From Streptomyces canus (GTDB lineage: Bacteria; Actinomycetota; Actinomycetes; Streptomycetales; Streptomycetaceae), in contig NZ_JAUSYQ010000002.1 of assembly GCF_030816965.1 (NCBI RefSeq), positions 9,476,001 through 9,540,000 on the forward strand: 64,000 nt of DNA, given 5' to 3'. This document shows, one piece after another, positions 34,522-42,515 of the stretch; the first letter of the stretch is position 1, and each line of letters begins with the position of its first letter. Below the pieces are notes generated by a model. The model had not been told where the DNA came from and did not search any database. It saw only the letters and a list, made by a program, of their open reading frames with translations. The translations under genes and the position numbers were made by a program.

Positions 34522-35571
34522 GACTGCGGACCAGTACGTCCGACCGCCCCGGCTTCACCCGTGTCCGCTGTGGCCGGGGCTTCCGCTACCGGGACTCCGA
34601 CGGCCGGTCGATCACCGACCCGGACGTGCTCGCCCGCATCCGTGCCCTGACCATCCCGCCCGCCTGGCGCGAGGTGTGGATCTGTCCCTGGCCCAACGGC
34701 CATCTCCAGGCCGTGGGCCCCGACGACGCCGGTCGCCGCCAGTACCTGTACCAAGAGCGGTTCCGCGCCCAGCAGGAGCAGGCCAAGCACGAGCACGTGC
34801 GGGAGGTGGCCCGGGCCCTGCCCGCGCTGCGCGAGCGGGTCGCCGAGGACCTCGCGGGCCGGGGCCTGACCCGCACCCGGGTCACGGCCTGCGCGGTGCG
34901 CCTGCTCGACCTCGGGTTCTTCCGGAGCGGCAGCGACCGGCACACCCGCCGGATGGAGACCTACGGCCTGACGACCACGCTCCGTGAGCACGTCACCTGC
35001 GGCCGCGAGGAGCTCACCTTCGCCTACCCGGCCAAGGGCGGCGTCGAGCTCGTCCGCGCGCTCGTCGACGAGGACGCCCTGGCCGTCGTAGGGGCGCTCA
35101 AGCGCCGCAGGCGCGGCGGGGACCGGCTGTTCGCCTACTGGGAGCGGGCGGCCTGGCGCGACCTGCACGGCGGCGATCTGAACGAGGCGCTGCGCCGGCT
35201 GTCCGGCACCGACTCCCCCTACTCTCGGCTTCGCTCGAGCCGGGGGGACCCCCATCGCCAAGGACTTCCGCACCTGGCACGCCATGGTGCTCGCCGCCGT
35301 CGCCCTCGCCGTCACCGCCGAGGACGCCCGGGTCACCCCGACGGCCCGCCGCCGGCAGATGGCCCGGGCCGTGCGCGAGGTCAGCCACTACCTGGGCAAC
35401 ACACCCGCGGTGTGCCGGGCCTCGTACATCGACCCTCGGGTCTTCGAGCTGTTCGAGCAGGGGGAGAGCATCGCCCCAGCGCTCACCCGGCTGGGCGAAC
35501 ACGGGGACTTCGGGCGGCCGGCCACCCAGGGAGCGGTCGAGGCGGCGGTCCTCGCCCTGCTCGGCGGCTGA
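34506..35571 (+). pseudogene. DNA topoisomerase IB, frame broken by a palindromic insertion
   Basis: Residues encoded from GTG 34506 match poxvirus-type topoisomerase IB: DRPGFTRVRCGRGFRYRDSDG, then TIPPAWREVWICPWPNGHLQA and a catalytic RRxx...KRRRRGGDRLFAYW region. Homology stops at LRRLSGTDSP (about 35215). The expected continuation (AKDFRTWHA, VLAAVALA, TARRRQMARAVREVSHYLGNTPAVCR, then YIDPRV with the active-site tyrosine) resumes at about 35252 in the +1 frame and ends at 35571. The 40 bases between form a hairpin repeat. The first frame then reads junk to 35618. Two fragments cannot make one enzyme without frameshifting, and the break separates the N-terminal part from the catalytic tyrosine. 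Confidence 0.82.
35214..35253. repeat. Short palindromic element inside topoisomerase IB
   Basis: TCCCCC (35214-35219) pairs with GGGGGA (35243-35248), and inside it CGGCT (35226-35230) pairs with AGCCG (35238-35242) around a TCGCTCG loop. From memory, near-identical CTCTCGGCTTCGCTCGAGC segments recur in Streptomyces genomes. The element accounts for the +1 shift in the interrupted gene. Confidence 0.7.
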
Positions 35572-35614
35572 CGTGCGCCACTCGCTCCCGGGCCTTGCGT
35601 TCTACGCTCTATTC

Positions 35615-35851
35615 ATGACCGAAATCGCGAGCCCTCACATCGCCAACCCGCGGATCATCGTGCTCGGGGTCCAGCCGACCACGCCTCCCTTCCGGATCGT
35701 GGAGATCGACGGGGAAGTGGTCGGCGAGGCGAGGGCCGTCACCGACGTCCTGGAGGCGGCCGCCGCCTTCGGCATCACGGTCCACGACCTGGACGACCCG
35801 GACGTGGTCCGCTGGGTGGGCGGAGACAAGTTCACCTGGACCCGGCACTGA
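35615..35851 (+). CDS. Small hypothetical protein, possibly leaderless
   Basis: A 78-residue protein starting MTEIASPHIANPRIIVLGVQ, a compact alpha/beta-looking sequence (FRIVEIDGEVVGEARAVTDVLEAA in two blocks, VHDLDDPDVVRWVGGDKFTWTRH). I recognise no family; the charge balance and codon use look like a real gene. There is no ribosome binding site, but TACGCT at 35603-35608 is a fair -10 box ending six bases before the ATG at 35615, as in leaderless Streptomyces messages. An upstream in-frame ATG-like start would give an unlikely hydrophobic leader. Confidence 0.65.
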   Translation: MTEIASPHIANPRIIVLGVQPTTPPFRIVEIDGEVVGEARAVTDVLEAAAAFGITVHDLDDPDVVRWVGGDKFTWTRH

Positions 35852-35858
35852 TCCCGGC

Positions 35859-37079
35859 TCAGCCGACGGTCCACTTCTGGTTGGCGCCGCCTGTGCAGGT
35901 CCACAGCTGCAGCCGGGTGCCGTTGGCCGAGCTGTTGCCCGTCACGTCGAGGCACTTGTCGGCCTGCGGGTTGACGATGTCGCGTGCGCCCGTGACGGTC
36001 CACCGCTGGGCACCGGAGCCGTTGCAGTCGTAGAGCTGGACCGCCGTCCCGTCCGCGGTGCCGCCGCCCGTCACGTCCAGGCACTTCCCGAGCGCGCGGA
36101 TCGTGCCGTCCGAGCCGACCGTCCACTGCTGGGCGGCGGTGCCGTTGCAGTCGTAGAGCTGGACGGCCGTCCCGTTCGCGGGGTTCGCCCCGGCGACGTC
36201 CACGCACTTGCCGGCCAGGCCCCGGATCGCCGCCCCCGTCGCCGTGTCGCCGGTGGTCACCGACACGTGGTCCACCACGAGCTGCTGCGGAAAGACCGTG
36301 GAGCCGTCCGGGTCGCCGGGCCAGTAGCCGCCGACCGCGAGGTTCAGGATCAGGAAGAACGGCTTGTTGAACACCCAGGTGCGGCCGCCCAGGTCGGCGG
36401 GCGTGCGGCGCTGGTAGACGTTCCCGTCCACGGACCAGGTGATCGAGTCGGGTGCCCAGTCGACGGCGAAGGTGTGGAAGGCGTCCGCGAAGGCCTGGCC
36501 GTTCGGCAGGGAGTAGCCGGCGCCTATGCCGCCCGAGCCGGAGTAGCCGGGACCGTGGATCGTGCCGTGGACGGTCGAGGGTTCGAAGCCGACGTTCTCC
36601 ATGACGTCGATCTCGCCCGAGTCCGGCCAGTTGACCGGGGTCCCGAGCATCCAGAACGCCGGCCACATGCCCTGCCCGCGCGGGATCTTCATCCGCGCCT
36701 CGACGTGCCCGTACTGCGCCGTGAACTTCCCGGAGGTGTTCAGCCGGGCCGAGGTGTACTGGCAGGTGCCGTACCAGCACGGGTAGTTCGCCGGGTTCTC
36801 GCGCCGGGCCGTGATCACGAGATGGCCCTGGCCGTCGAGAGCGGCGTTCTTGTTGCCCGACGTGTAGTACTGCCGCTCATGGTTGTTGACGTTGTCGCCG
36901 GTCTCGATCTGCCACTTCGAGGAGTCGACGGCGGCTCCGGCGGGCCCGTCGAAGGTGTCGGAGAAGGTCACCGCGGCGGCGGAGACGGCTGGTGGGTCCG
37001 CCTGGGCGGTACCCGACGGGATCAGGACGGCGGACAGGGCGGCGAGGAGACATCTGCGCAGCAGGCGTGAGGCGGCCAC
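35859..37079 (-). CDS. Secreted GH16 endo-beta-1,3-glucanase with ricin-type CBM13 domain
   Basis: A 406-residue protein with a signal peptide (residues 1-27, ending AQA). The GH16 catalytic domain spans about 35-277, with the active-site signature GEIDVMENVG: glutamate 156, aspartate 158 and glutamate 161 match the ExDxxE catalytic triad. Residues about 282-406 are a beta-trefoil of three QxW repeats (AVQLYDCNGTAAQQWTVG, AVQLYDCNGSGAQRWTV, LQLWTCTGGANQKWTVG). Laminarin or fungal beta-1,3-glucan is the likely substrate. GTG start with AAGGA close upstream. TTAAGG direct repeats at 37124 and 37136 lie in its promoter. Confidence 0.92.
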   Translation of the reverse strand: MAASRLLRRCLLAALSAVLIPSGTAQADPPAVSAAAVTFSDTFDGPAGAAVDSSKWQIETGDNVNNHERQYYTSGNKNAALDGQGHLVITARRENPANYPCWYGTCQYTSARLNTSGKFTAQYGHVEARMKIPRGQGMWPAFWMLGTPVNWPDSGEIDVMENVGFEPSTVHGTIHGPGYSGSGGIGAGYSLPNGQAFADAFHTFAVDWAPDSITWSVDGNVYQRRTPADLGGRTWVFNKPFFLILNLAVGGYWPGDPDGSTVFPQQLVVDHVSVTTGDTATGAAIRGLAGKCVDVAGANPANGTAVQLYDCNGTAAQQWTVGSDGTIRALGKCLDVTGGGTADGTAVQLYDCNGSGAQRWTVTGARDIVNPQADKCLDVTGNSSANGTRLQLWTCTGGANQKWTVG

Positions 37080-37190
37080 GGCTCTTCCTTCGAGGTGGGG
37101 GGGTGAAGGTGTCGCCTCTTGATTTAAGGAGTGAGTTAAGGGGCCGTCAATACTTTGGTACGGACCAGGAGTTGAGCCAGGAGGGATTCC

Positions 37191-37754
37191 TCAGGCCTTC
37201 TTCGCCGGCTTGACGGTCGGCCTCTTGTGCACCGCCCGGCTCAGCCGCCGCCCCAGCAGCAGATAGCCGATCAGAGCGCCGGCCGTGTTGAGGATGACGT
37301 CGTCGATGTCGAACGCCCGCCCCTCCACCAGCGCTCCCTGCGCGAACTCGACGAGCAGCATCACCACGGCCGTCAGCAGCAGGATCCGCAGCAGCCCACG
37401 GGTCTTGGGAGCCACGATCGGCACCAGGATCCCGAACGGCACGCCCAGCAGGATGTTCCCGCCGATCTGCTTGACGGCATCCCGCATCTCGGGCTGGTCC
37501 ATATACGCCTTGAGGGAGGCGCCGGGATGCAGGTTGGTGTGGGTCAGGTCCACCGACGCGGGCGAGGGCTCCAGGGTCAGCCGGGCCAGGACGACGGCGA
37601 ACGCCACCATGAACGCGAAGGCGAACACCATCGCCACGAAACGGACGACGAGGGAGAGCGGATCGCGCCGCGGGCGGGCGGGCTTCGCCGCGCGCTCGGT
37701 CTTGGCGGTGCCGGTGTCCGACCCCGCTCGCGAACGTGAGGGCGCCCAGGCCAT
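37191..37754 (-). CDS. VanZ-family membrane protein
   Basis: A 187-residue integral membrane protein. After a basic cytoplasmic tail of about 38 residues there are four hydrophobic segments (LVVRFVAMVFAFAFMVAFAVVL in two parts, ILLGVPFGILVPIV, LLRILLLTAVVMLLVEFAQ, DDVILNTAGALIGYLLL). The family signature NILLGVPFG ... EFAQ ... FDIDDVILNTAGALIGY is clear. VanZ-like proteins are associated with low-level teicoplanin resistance, but most members have unknown roles. The ATG 37754 has GGAGG five bases upstream and is preferred over TTG 37772. Confidence 0.87.
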   Translation of the reverse strand: MAWAPSRSRAGSDTGTAKTERAAKPARPRRDPLSLVVRFVAMVFAFAFMVAFAVVLARLTLEPSPASVDLTHTNLHPGASLKAYMDQPEMRDAVKQIGGNILLGVPFGILVPIVAPKTRGLLRILLLTAVVMLLVEFAQGALVEGRAFDIDDVILNTAGALIGYLLLGRRLSRAVHKRPTVKPAKKA

Positions 37755-37969
37755 GAAGTCCTCCACTCTCAACTTCCCCGTGTCGTGAGGCGATTACCCC
37801 TGAACGGCCCGAGAATGCCGCCGCGCCCCGACGGGTTCCCGGTTTCCCTTCGTACGGTCGGGGCACTCCGGGCTGAGTACCGCGCGCGTCGCCACCGCAC
37901 GCCCTCGGGCCGGTGTTTGGATGGCGCGCGACGGACCTTTCCCAGGCCGCGGTTGCGAGGAGGTGGCGC

Positions 37970-38152
37970 ATGAACGGGCGTACGACACTCCTCACCACGG
38001 CCGAACTCCTCGGCTGGTGGGCCGCGCTCGCCGTCCTCTGGCTCGTGTTCATCAGCACCGTGGACACCCTGGAACTCGTGGTCGGCGCGGGCGCAGCCTG
38101 TCTCGGCGCACTCGCCGCCCGGGCCGCCCGACGGGCGGTGACGGGCCGGTGA
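37970..38152 (+). CDS. Short MrpE/MbhA-like antiporter subunit
   Basis: A 60-residue protein with two hydrophobic stretches (LLGWWAALAVLWLVFIST and LELVVGAGAACLGALAARAA) and a basic end. The pattern WxxLxxLWLxF...LVxGxxxA matches the N-terminal part of MrpE/MnhE (usually about 160 residues), so this is a shortened version. GAGGAGG precedes the ATG. It is first in a six-gene overlapping operon; the next GTG overlaps its stop by four bases. Identity as MrpE rests largely on position. Confidence 0.6.
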   Translation: MNGRTTLLTTAELLGWWAALAVLWLVFISTVDTLELVVGAGAACLGALAARAARRAVTGR

Positions 38153-38601
38153 ACGGCTGGATCCTCACGGCGGCCGTCACCCTCGGCGGGGGAGTGGGCG
38201 CCACCGTGTGGGGCGTCGCGACCGGGCCGCTCAGGCGCCGGGTCGTGGCACAGAACCTGTGCACCGCGTTCGCCTGCCCCGCCCTCCTGCTGCTCTCCCA
38301 GGGCTACGACCGTCCCTCCTACGTCGATCTCGCTCTGGTCCTGGCCCTGCTGGGCCCGGTCGGCACGCTCGTCTTCGCCAGGCTGCTCGCCGACGAACTG
38401 GCCGAGGACCCGCCGAGCGCCTGGGGCCTGACCTACGCGGCCGCCGCGCTCGGCGCGGTGGTCGTACCCACGCTGTGCGTGGCCGTCGGGCCGAGCCGGG
38501 CCATGGCCAAGCTCCTGGTCGTCGGCGTCCTGCTGATCGGCGGAAACGTCGTCGCCTCACATGCCCTGTCCGGCGGGTTCCCGGAGGTCCGACGTGGCTG
38601 A
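38149..38601 (+). CDS. MrpF-MrpG-like fusion, cation/proton antiporter subunit
   Basis: A 150-residue protein with about five transmembrane helices. The first part (RRRVVAQNLCTAFACPALLLL, then YVDLALVLALLGPVGTLVFARLL) matches MrpF/MnhF. The second (LTYAAAALGAVVVPTLCVAV, then SRAMAKLLVVGVLLIGGNVVASHAL) resembles MrpG/MnhG. In most Mrp operons F and G are separate genes. GTG start overlapping the upstream stop; its own stop overlaps the next start by eight bases. The G half is the less certain part. Confidence 0.65.
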   Translation: MNGWILTAAVTLGGGVGATVWGVATGPLRRRVVAQNLCTAFACPALLLLSQGYDRPSYVDLALVLALLGPVGTLVFARLLADELAEDPPSAWGLTYAAAALGAVVVPTLCVAVGPSRAMAKLLVVGVLLIGGNVVASHALSGGFPEVRRG

Positions 38602-38854
38602 CGCGGTGATCGTCGTCGCACTGCTGCTGGTCGCCGTCTCCGCGACGGCGGCGGTGGCCGTCCGCGACCCCGTGCGCCAGGCCCTCGTGCTGTCCGTGCT
38701 CGGCGTGGTCCTCGCGGTCCTGTTCACCGTGCTCCAGGCACCCGACGTGGCCCTGTCACAGCTGGCGGTCGGCTCCGCCCTCACCCCGCTGCTGCTCCTG
38801 CTCGCGGTCCACACGGTGAAGCGGCGCGGGCGGAAGGAAGGACGCCACCGGTGA
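38594..38854 (+). CDS. MbhD/DUF4040-domain antiporter subunit
   Basis: An 86-residue protein with three hydrophobic segments. Residues 20-75 (DPVRQALVLSVLGVVLAVLF, then TVLQAPDVALSQLAVGSALTP) match DUF4040, the MbhD domain that forms part of the C-terminal extension of MrpA. In Mbh hydrogenases and archaeal Mrp systems it is a separate subunit, as here. GTG start inside the previous gene; GTGA overlap with the next. Confidence 0.78.
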   Translation: MADAVIVVALLLVAVSATAAVAVRDPVRQALVLSVLGVVLAVLFTVLQAPDVALSQLAVGSALTPLLLLLAVHTVKRRGRKEGRHR

Positions 38855-39594
38855 GCCGACGCGTCCGACTGTGGCTCCTTGCGGTGGGCGGCGCGGGCCT
38901 GGCGACCCTCTTCGTGGCCGCCGCCCTCGACCTGCCCGCCTTCGGCGGTGACCGCCACCCCTACGGCGACCGTGCCGTCCACGCCTCCCTGGCCCGGCAC
39001 ACCGCCAACGTCATCGCCTCCGTCAACTTCGACCAGCGCGCCTTCGACACTCTCGGCGAGATGACCATCCTCTTCGCGGCCGTCATCGGCTGCGTGATCC
39101 TGCTGCGGCAGACCCGCGACGAACACCGCGACCGCCCCGCTGCCCCCGAGAAGGTGGCCCGCCCGGTCCGCCGCCACGCCCTCCTCGTCCTCCCCGTCGC
39201 CCTGCTCACCGGCCTCTACGTGATCGCACACGGCCAGCTCAGCCCCGGCGGCGGCTTCCAGGGCGGGGTCGTCGCCGCGACCTCCCTGCACCTGCTCTAC
39301 CTGGGTGCCGACTACCGGGCCCTGGAACGTGTCCGGCCGGTCGGCCTGTACGAGACCGGCGACGCGATCGCGACCTCCGCCTACGTCGTCACCGGGCTCG
39401 CCGGACTCATCGGCGGTACGGCCTTCCTCGCCAACACCGTGCTGCCGTACGGCACCTTCAACACGTTGTCCTCCGGCGGCACCGTCCCCCTGCTGAACGC
39501 GGCCGTCGGCATGGAGGTCGCCTGCGCGGTCGTCGTCCTGCTCGCCCGCTTCCTGGACCAGGCCGTCGAGATCGAGGAGGGGAACGGGAAGTGA
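38851..39594 (+). CDS. MbhE-MrpB fusion antiporter subunit
   Basis: A 247-residue membrane protein. The first third carries the MbhE-type segment NVIASVNFDQRAFDTLGEMT, known from the very end of MrpA. The rest is MrpB/MnhB: LLVLPVALLTGLYVIAHGQ, then LSPGGGFQGGVVAATSLHLLYL and later helices. A short hydrophilic linker with arginine and glutamate (about residues 88-105) separates the two. The GTG start overlaps the previous stop as GTGA; its stop overlaps the next ATG as TGATG-type. Confidence 0.82.
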   Translation: MSRRVRLWLLAVGGAGLATLFVAAALDLPAFGGDRHPYGDRAVHASLARHTANVIASVNFDQRAFDTLGEMTILFAAVIGCVILLRQTRDEHRDRPAAPEKVARPVRRHALLVLPVALLTGLYVIAHGQLSPGGGFQGGVVAATSLHLLYLGADYRALERVRPVGLYETGDAIATSAYVVTGLAGLIGGTAFLANTVLPYGTFNTLSSGGTVPLLNAAVGMEVACAVVVLLARFLDQAVEIEEGNGK

Positions 39595-39941
39595 TGGATG
39601 TCTTTCCCTATCTGGTGGCCGGATGGGTCTTCCTGGCCGGCTGCTACGGCCTCGCCACCAGCCGCAACCTGATCCACGCCGTCGGCTGCCTGTCCGTGTG
39701 CCAGGCCGGCACCTACGTCCTGCTGCTGACGGTCGGCTACCGCGACGGCGCCACCGCCCCCGTCTTCTCCGACCTGAAACCCGGCTCCCGCCCGGTCGTC
39801 GACCCGGTCGTGCAGGCCCTGACGCTGACCGATGTCGTCGTGGGCGCCACGGTCACCGCCCTGCTGCTCGCCCTCGTCGTGCAGATCTCCAAACGGCACG
39901 GCACCGTCGACCCCGACGAACTCTCCGAGCTGCGCGGCTGA
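39594..39941 (+). CDS. MrpC/NuoK-like antiporter subunit
   Basis: A 115-residue protein with three transmembrane helices matching the NuoK/MnhC family: GWVFLAGCYGLATSRNLIHAVGCLSV (two blocks), then VVDPVVQALTLTDVVVGATVTALLLALVVQI. The DPVVQALTLTDVVVG motif is strongly conserved in MrpC. GTG at 39591 is an alternative start one codon earlier. Stop and next start overlap as TGATG, so translation is coupled to the last operon gene. Confidence 0.88.
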   Translation: MDVFPYLVAGWVFLAGCYGLATSRNLIHAVGCLSVCQAGTYVLLLTVGYRDGATAPVFSDLKPGSRPVVDPVVQALTLTDVVVGATVTALLLALVVQISKRHGTVDPDELSELRG

Positions 39942-41701
39942 TGGACGATTCGCTGCCCCTGCTGGTGGCCGTACCGCTGCTCGGCGCCGCCCTGCTGGTC
40001 GCCGGCGGCCGCCTGGTGCCCCGGCCCGTCGCCGAGACCGTCGGCTGCGCGGTCTCCGCGGGCACGGCTGCCCTCGCCCTCGTCCTCCTGCTGAACTGCT
40101 CCCCGCCCTTCCTGGAGTGGGCCGGCGGTTGGACACCCGTGGACGGACAGAGCGTCGGCATCGTCCTGACCGGGGACGGCCCCGGCCTCGGCATGGCCGC
40201 GCTCGCCTCCCTGCTCACCCTGGCGGCACTGGCGTACTCCTGGCACTACTTCGACGAACCGCCGCGCGGCCATGCCGGTTCCTTCCCCGCGCTCCTGCTG
40301 CTCTTCCAGGGCGGCATGTGCGGGTTCGCGATCGCGGGTGACCTGTTCAACGCGTTCGTGTGGTTCGAGCTGATGAGTGTCGTGGCGTACGCCCTCACCG
40401 GGCACCGGGTCGAGGAGGCCAGGGCCGTGCAGGGCGCGCTGACCTTCGCGGTCGTCACCTCGCTCGGCGCCTACGCCATGCTCATGGGCATCGGGCTGCT
40501 GTACGCGCGCACCGGCGAACTCGGCATGCACCGGATCGGGCGCGGGCTGGACGCGCACGGACGCCCCGACGCCCTGGTCCTCGCCGCGTTCGTCCTGGTC
40601 ATGACCGGACTGCTGGTCAAGGCGGCCGCCGTCCCCTTCCACTTCTGGCTGCCCGACGCGCACGCCGTAGCCCCCACCCCGGTGTGCATGCTGCTGTCGG
40701 GTGTCATGGTCGAACTCGGCGCCTTCGGCGTCTGGCGCGTCTACGGCACGGTCTTCTCCGGACCCGGCGGCGTCCCGGCCCCCGAGTTCGAGCGGGCCCT
40801 CGTGGCGCTGGGCGCGCTGACGGCCGTGATCGGCGCCGTGATGTGCTGGTACCAGCGGCACATCAAACGGCTCCTGGCGTACTCGACGGTCGCCCACACC
40901 GGGCTCTTCCTCATCGGCATCGGCGTTCTCAAGCCCGAGGCCGACGACGGGATCGCCCTGTACGTCCTCGGCCACGCCGGAGTGAAGGCGGCGCTGTTCG
41001 CGTGCACCGGCATCCTCCTCGACCGGTACGGCAGCGTCGACGAGCACGCCCTGCACGGCAGGGCCCGCGAACTGAAGGGCGTCGCCGTGCTGTTCGTCCT
41101 GGGAGCCCTCGGCCTGGCGGGCCTGCCGCCGTTCGGCACGGCACTCGGCAAGTCGGTGACGGAGGAGGCCGTGGGAGGCCCGCTCACGGTGCTGTACGTG
41201 GCGGCGAGCGCGGTGACCGCCGCGGCCGTGCTGCGGGTCGCCGCCCGGGTGTTCGGCGGCCTGGGCCCCAGGCCCGAGGTCGGTTCGGGGTACGAGACCA
41301 CCGGCTCCGGTGAGCGGCCCGAGACCCGTCACCGGCTCAGCCGGGTCCCGGACACCATGACGGCGGTGCCTGCCGTACTGCTCGCCGGAGCCGTGACCGT
41401 CGGCGTGGCCCCCGGTTTCGCGAAGGTGGTCGCGCACTCCGTGAACGAGACCGGGTCCGCGGGGGTGTTCACCTCCGTCCACTGGACCCCGGACGGGGTC
41501 CTGCTGGGCCTGGTCTCGACCGTGCTGGCCGGTGTCCTCGCCTTCCTCGCCGTCATGCGCCCGAAGCCGTTCGCCGCACCGGAGCGGGCGCTGCCGCTAC
41601 GGCGTCTGCAGTCCGGGCACGTCGGCGACTATGTGGCATGGGTGCTGGTGGGCACCACCGTGCTCGGCGCCCTCACCCTGCCGGGCATGCTCGGCGGCTG
41701 A
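39941..41701 (+). CDS. MrpD/NuoN-like proton-translocating antiporter subunit
   Basis: A 586-residue polytopic protein of the proton-conducting membrane transporter family, with about 14 helices. The diagnostic segments are present: DLFNAFVWFELMSVVAYAL with its glutamate, KAAAVPFHFWLPDAHAVAPTPV, and RHIKRLLAYSTVAHTGLFLIG with broken-helix lysines. It is the only large antiporter-like subunit in the operon; no MrpA N-terminal partner is present. Together with the five small subunits it should form a multi-subunit monovalent cation/proton antiporter in the plasma membrane. It ends adjacent to a convergent gene. Confidence 0.9.
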   Translation: MDDSLPLLVAVPLLGAALLVAGGRLVPRPVAETVGCAVSAGTAALALVLLLNCSPPFLEWAGGWTPVDGQSVGIVLTGDGPGLGMAALASLLTLAALAYSWHYFDEPPRGHAGSFPALLLLFQGGMCGFAIAGDLFNAFVWFELMSVVAYALTGHRVEEARAVQGALTFAVVTSLGAYAMLMGIGLLYARTGELGMHRIGRGLDAHGRPDALVLAAFVLVMTGLLVKAAAVPFHFWLPDAHAVAPTPVCMLLSGVMVELGAFGVWRVYGTVFSGPGGVPAPEFERALVALGALTAVIGAVMCWYQRHIKRLLAYSTVAHTGLFLIGIGVLKPEADDGIALYVLGHAGVKAALFACTGILLDRYGSVDEHALHGRARELKGVAVLFVLGALGLAGLPPFGTALGKSVTEEAVGGPLTVLYVAASAVTAAAVLRVAARVFGGLGPRPEVGSGYETTGSGERPETRHRLSRVPDTMTAVPAVLLAGAVTVGVAPGFAKVVAHSVNETGSAGVFTSVHWTPDGVLLGLVSTVLAGVLAFLAVMRPKPFAAPERALPLRRLQSGHVGDYVAWVLVGTTVLGALTLPGMLGG

Positions 41702-42364
41702 TCAGCTGCCGTAGGTGACCTCGACCTTCTTGAAGCCGAGCGAGTTCAGCAGTCCCTTGAGCATGTTGGTGGTGTTGGTCTCGGCCCGTTTGGTCAGCTC
41801 GCTCTCCTTCGCCGCCTCGGTGATGTGCTTCACCGCGAGCTTCTGCACAGCCTGTTCGCTGTTCGGGTTGTCGGAGAAGAAGTCACCGAGCCGGTCGAGC
41901 AGACCGCGTTGCTTGGAGACCGCGTAGGAGCGGTCGGCGTCCAGCGTGGCCTTGCCGAGCTGCGCGTGCGGCAGGTGGAGGGTGGCGGCCGTGCGGTCCT
42001 CGTTGACCGTCACGTCGTTCTTGGCGACCTTGCCGAGGTCGACGTAGGCGTCGACGGCGCCCGCCCCGACATACAGGGTGCGGGAGCCGCGGATCGCGTC
42101 GGGCAGGTACTTGGTGTCCTTCTCCAGGTCCACGACGACCTGGAAATTGCCGGAGGCGGCGTCGTAACGGCTGATGTCCTGGATGGACTCCAGAAGTGCG
42201 GGACCCGAACGGTCGTGGGTCTCCGTGCCGAACAGGTCCTTGAGGCCAGGAAGCACACTGAACCGGATCCCGGCGAAGAACACCACGAGCACCACCACGA
42301 CGGCGGTGAGTATCTTCGCCCAGCCGGGCATGCGCCTGGACACGCGCCTGATGGGAGTCGTCAT
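41702..42364 (-). CDS. DUF4230-domain membrane-anchored protein
   Basis: A 220-residue protein with one N-terminal transmembrane segment (ILTAVVVVLVVFFAGIRF) and an extracytoplasmic DUF4230 domain (LLESIQDISRYDAASGNFQVVVDLEKDTKYLPD in blocks, VGAGAVDAYVDLGKV). A helical C-terminus with TNMLKGLLNSLGFKKVEVTYG follows. Function unknown. AAGGAGG lies nine bases before the ATG at 42364, which fixes the start against a longer frame. Confidence 0.83.
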   Translation of the reverse strand: MTTPIRRVSRRMPGWAKILTAVVVVLVVFFAGIRFSVLPGLKDLFGTETHDRSGPALLESIQDISRYDAASGNFQVVVDLEKDTKYLPDAIRGSRTLYVGAGAVDAYVDLGKVAKNDVTVNEDRTAATLHLPHAQLGKATLDADRSYAVSKQRGLLDRLGDFFSDNPNSEQAVQKLAVKHITEAAKESELTKRAETNTTNMLKGLLNSLGFKKVEVTYGS

Positions 42365-42515
42365 GCGACGGCCCTCCTTCCTACTGCACGGATGCCCAGG
42401 GATGACCCCCAAAAGCCCTGCCGGACCGTCTTGTTGGCCGATTGGGACACTGACGGGACACGGCGGGGCGCACTAGCGTGGGGAACTCTGCGTACCGGCC
42501 TGTCTGGAGACCCGG

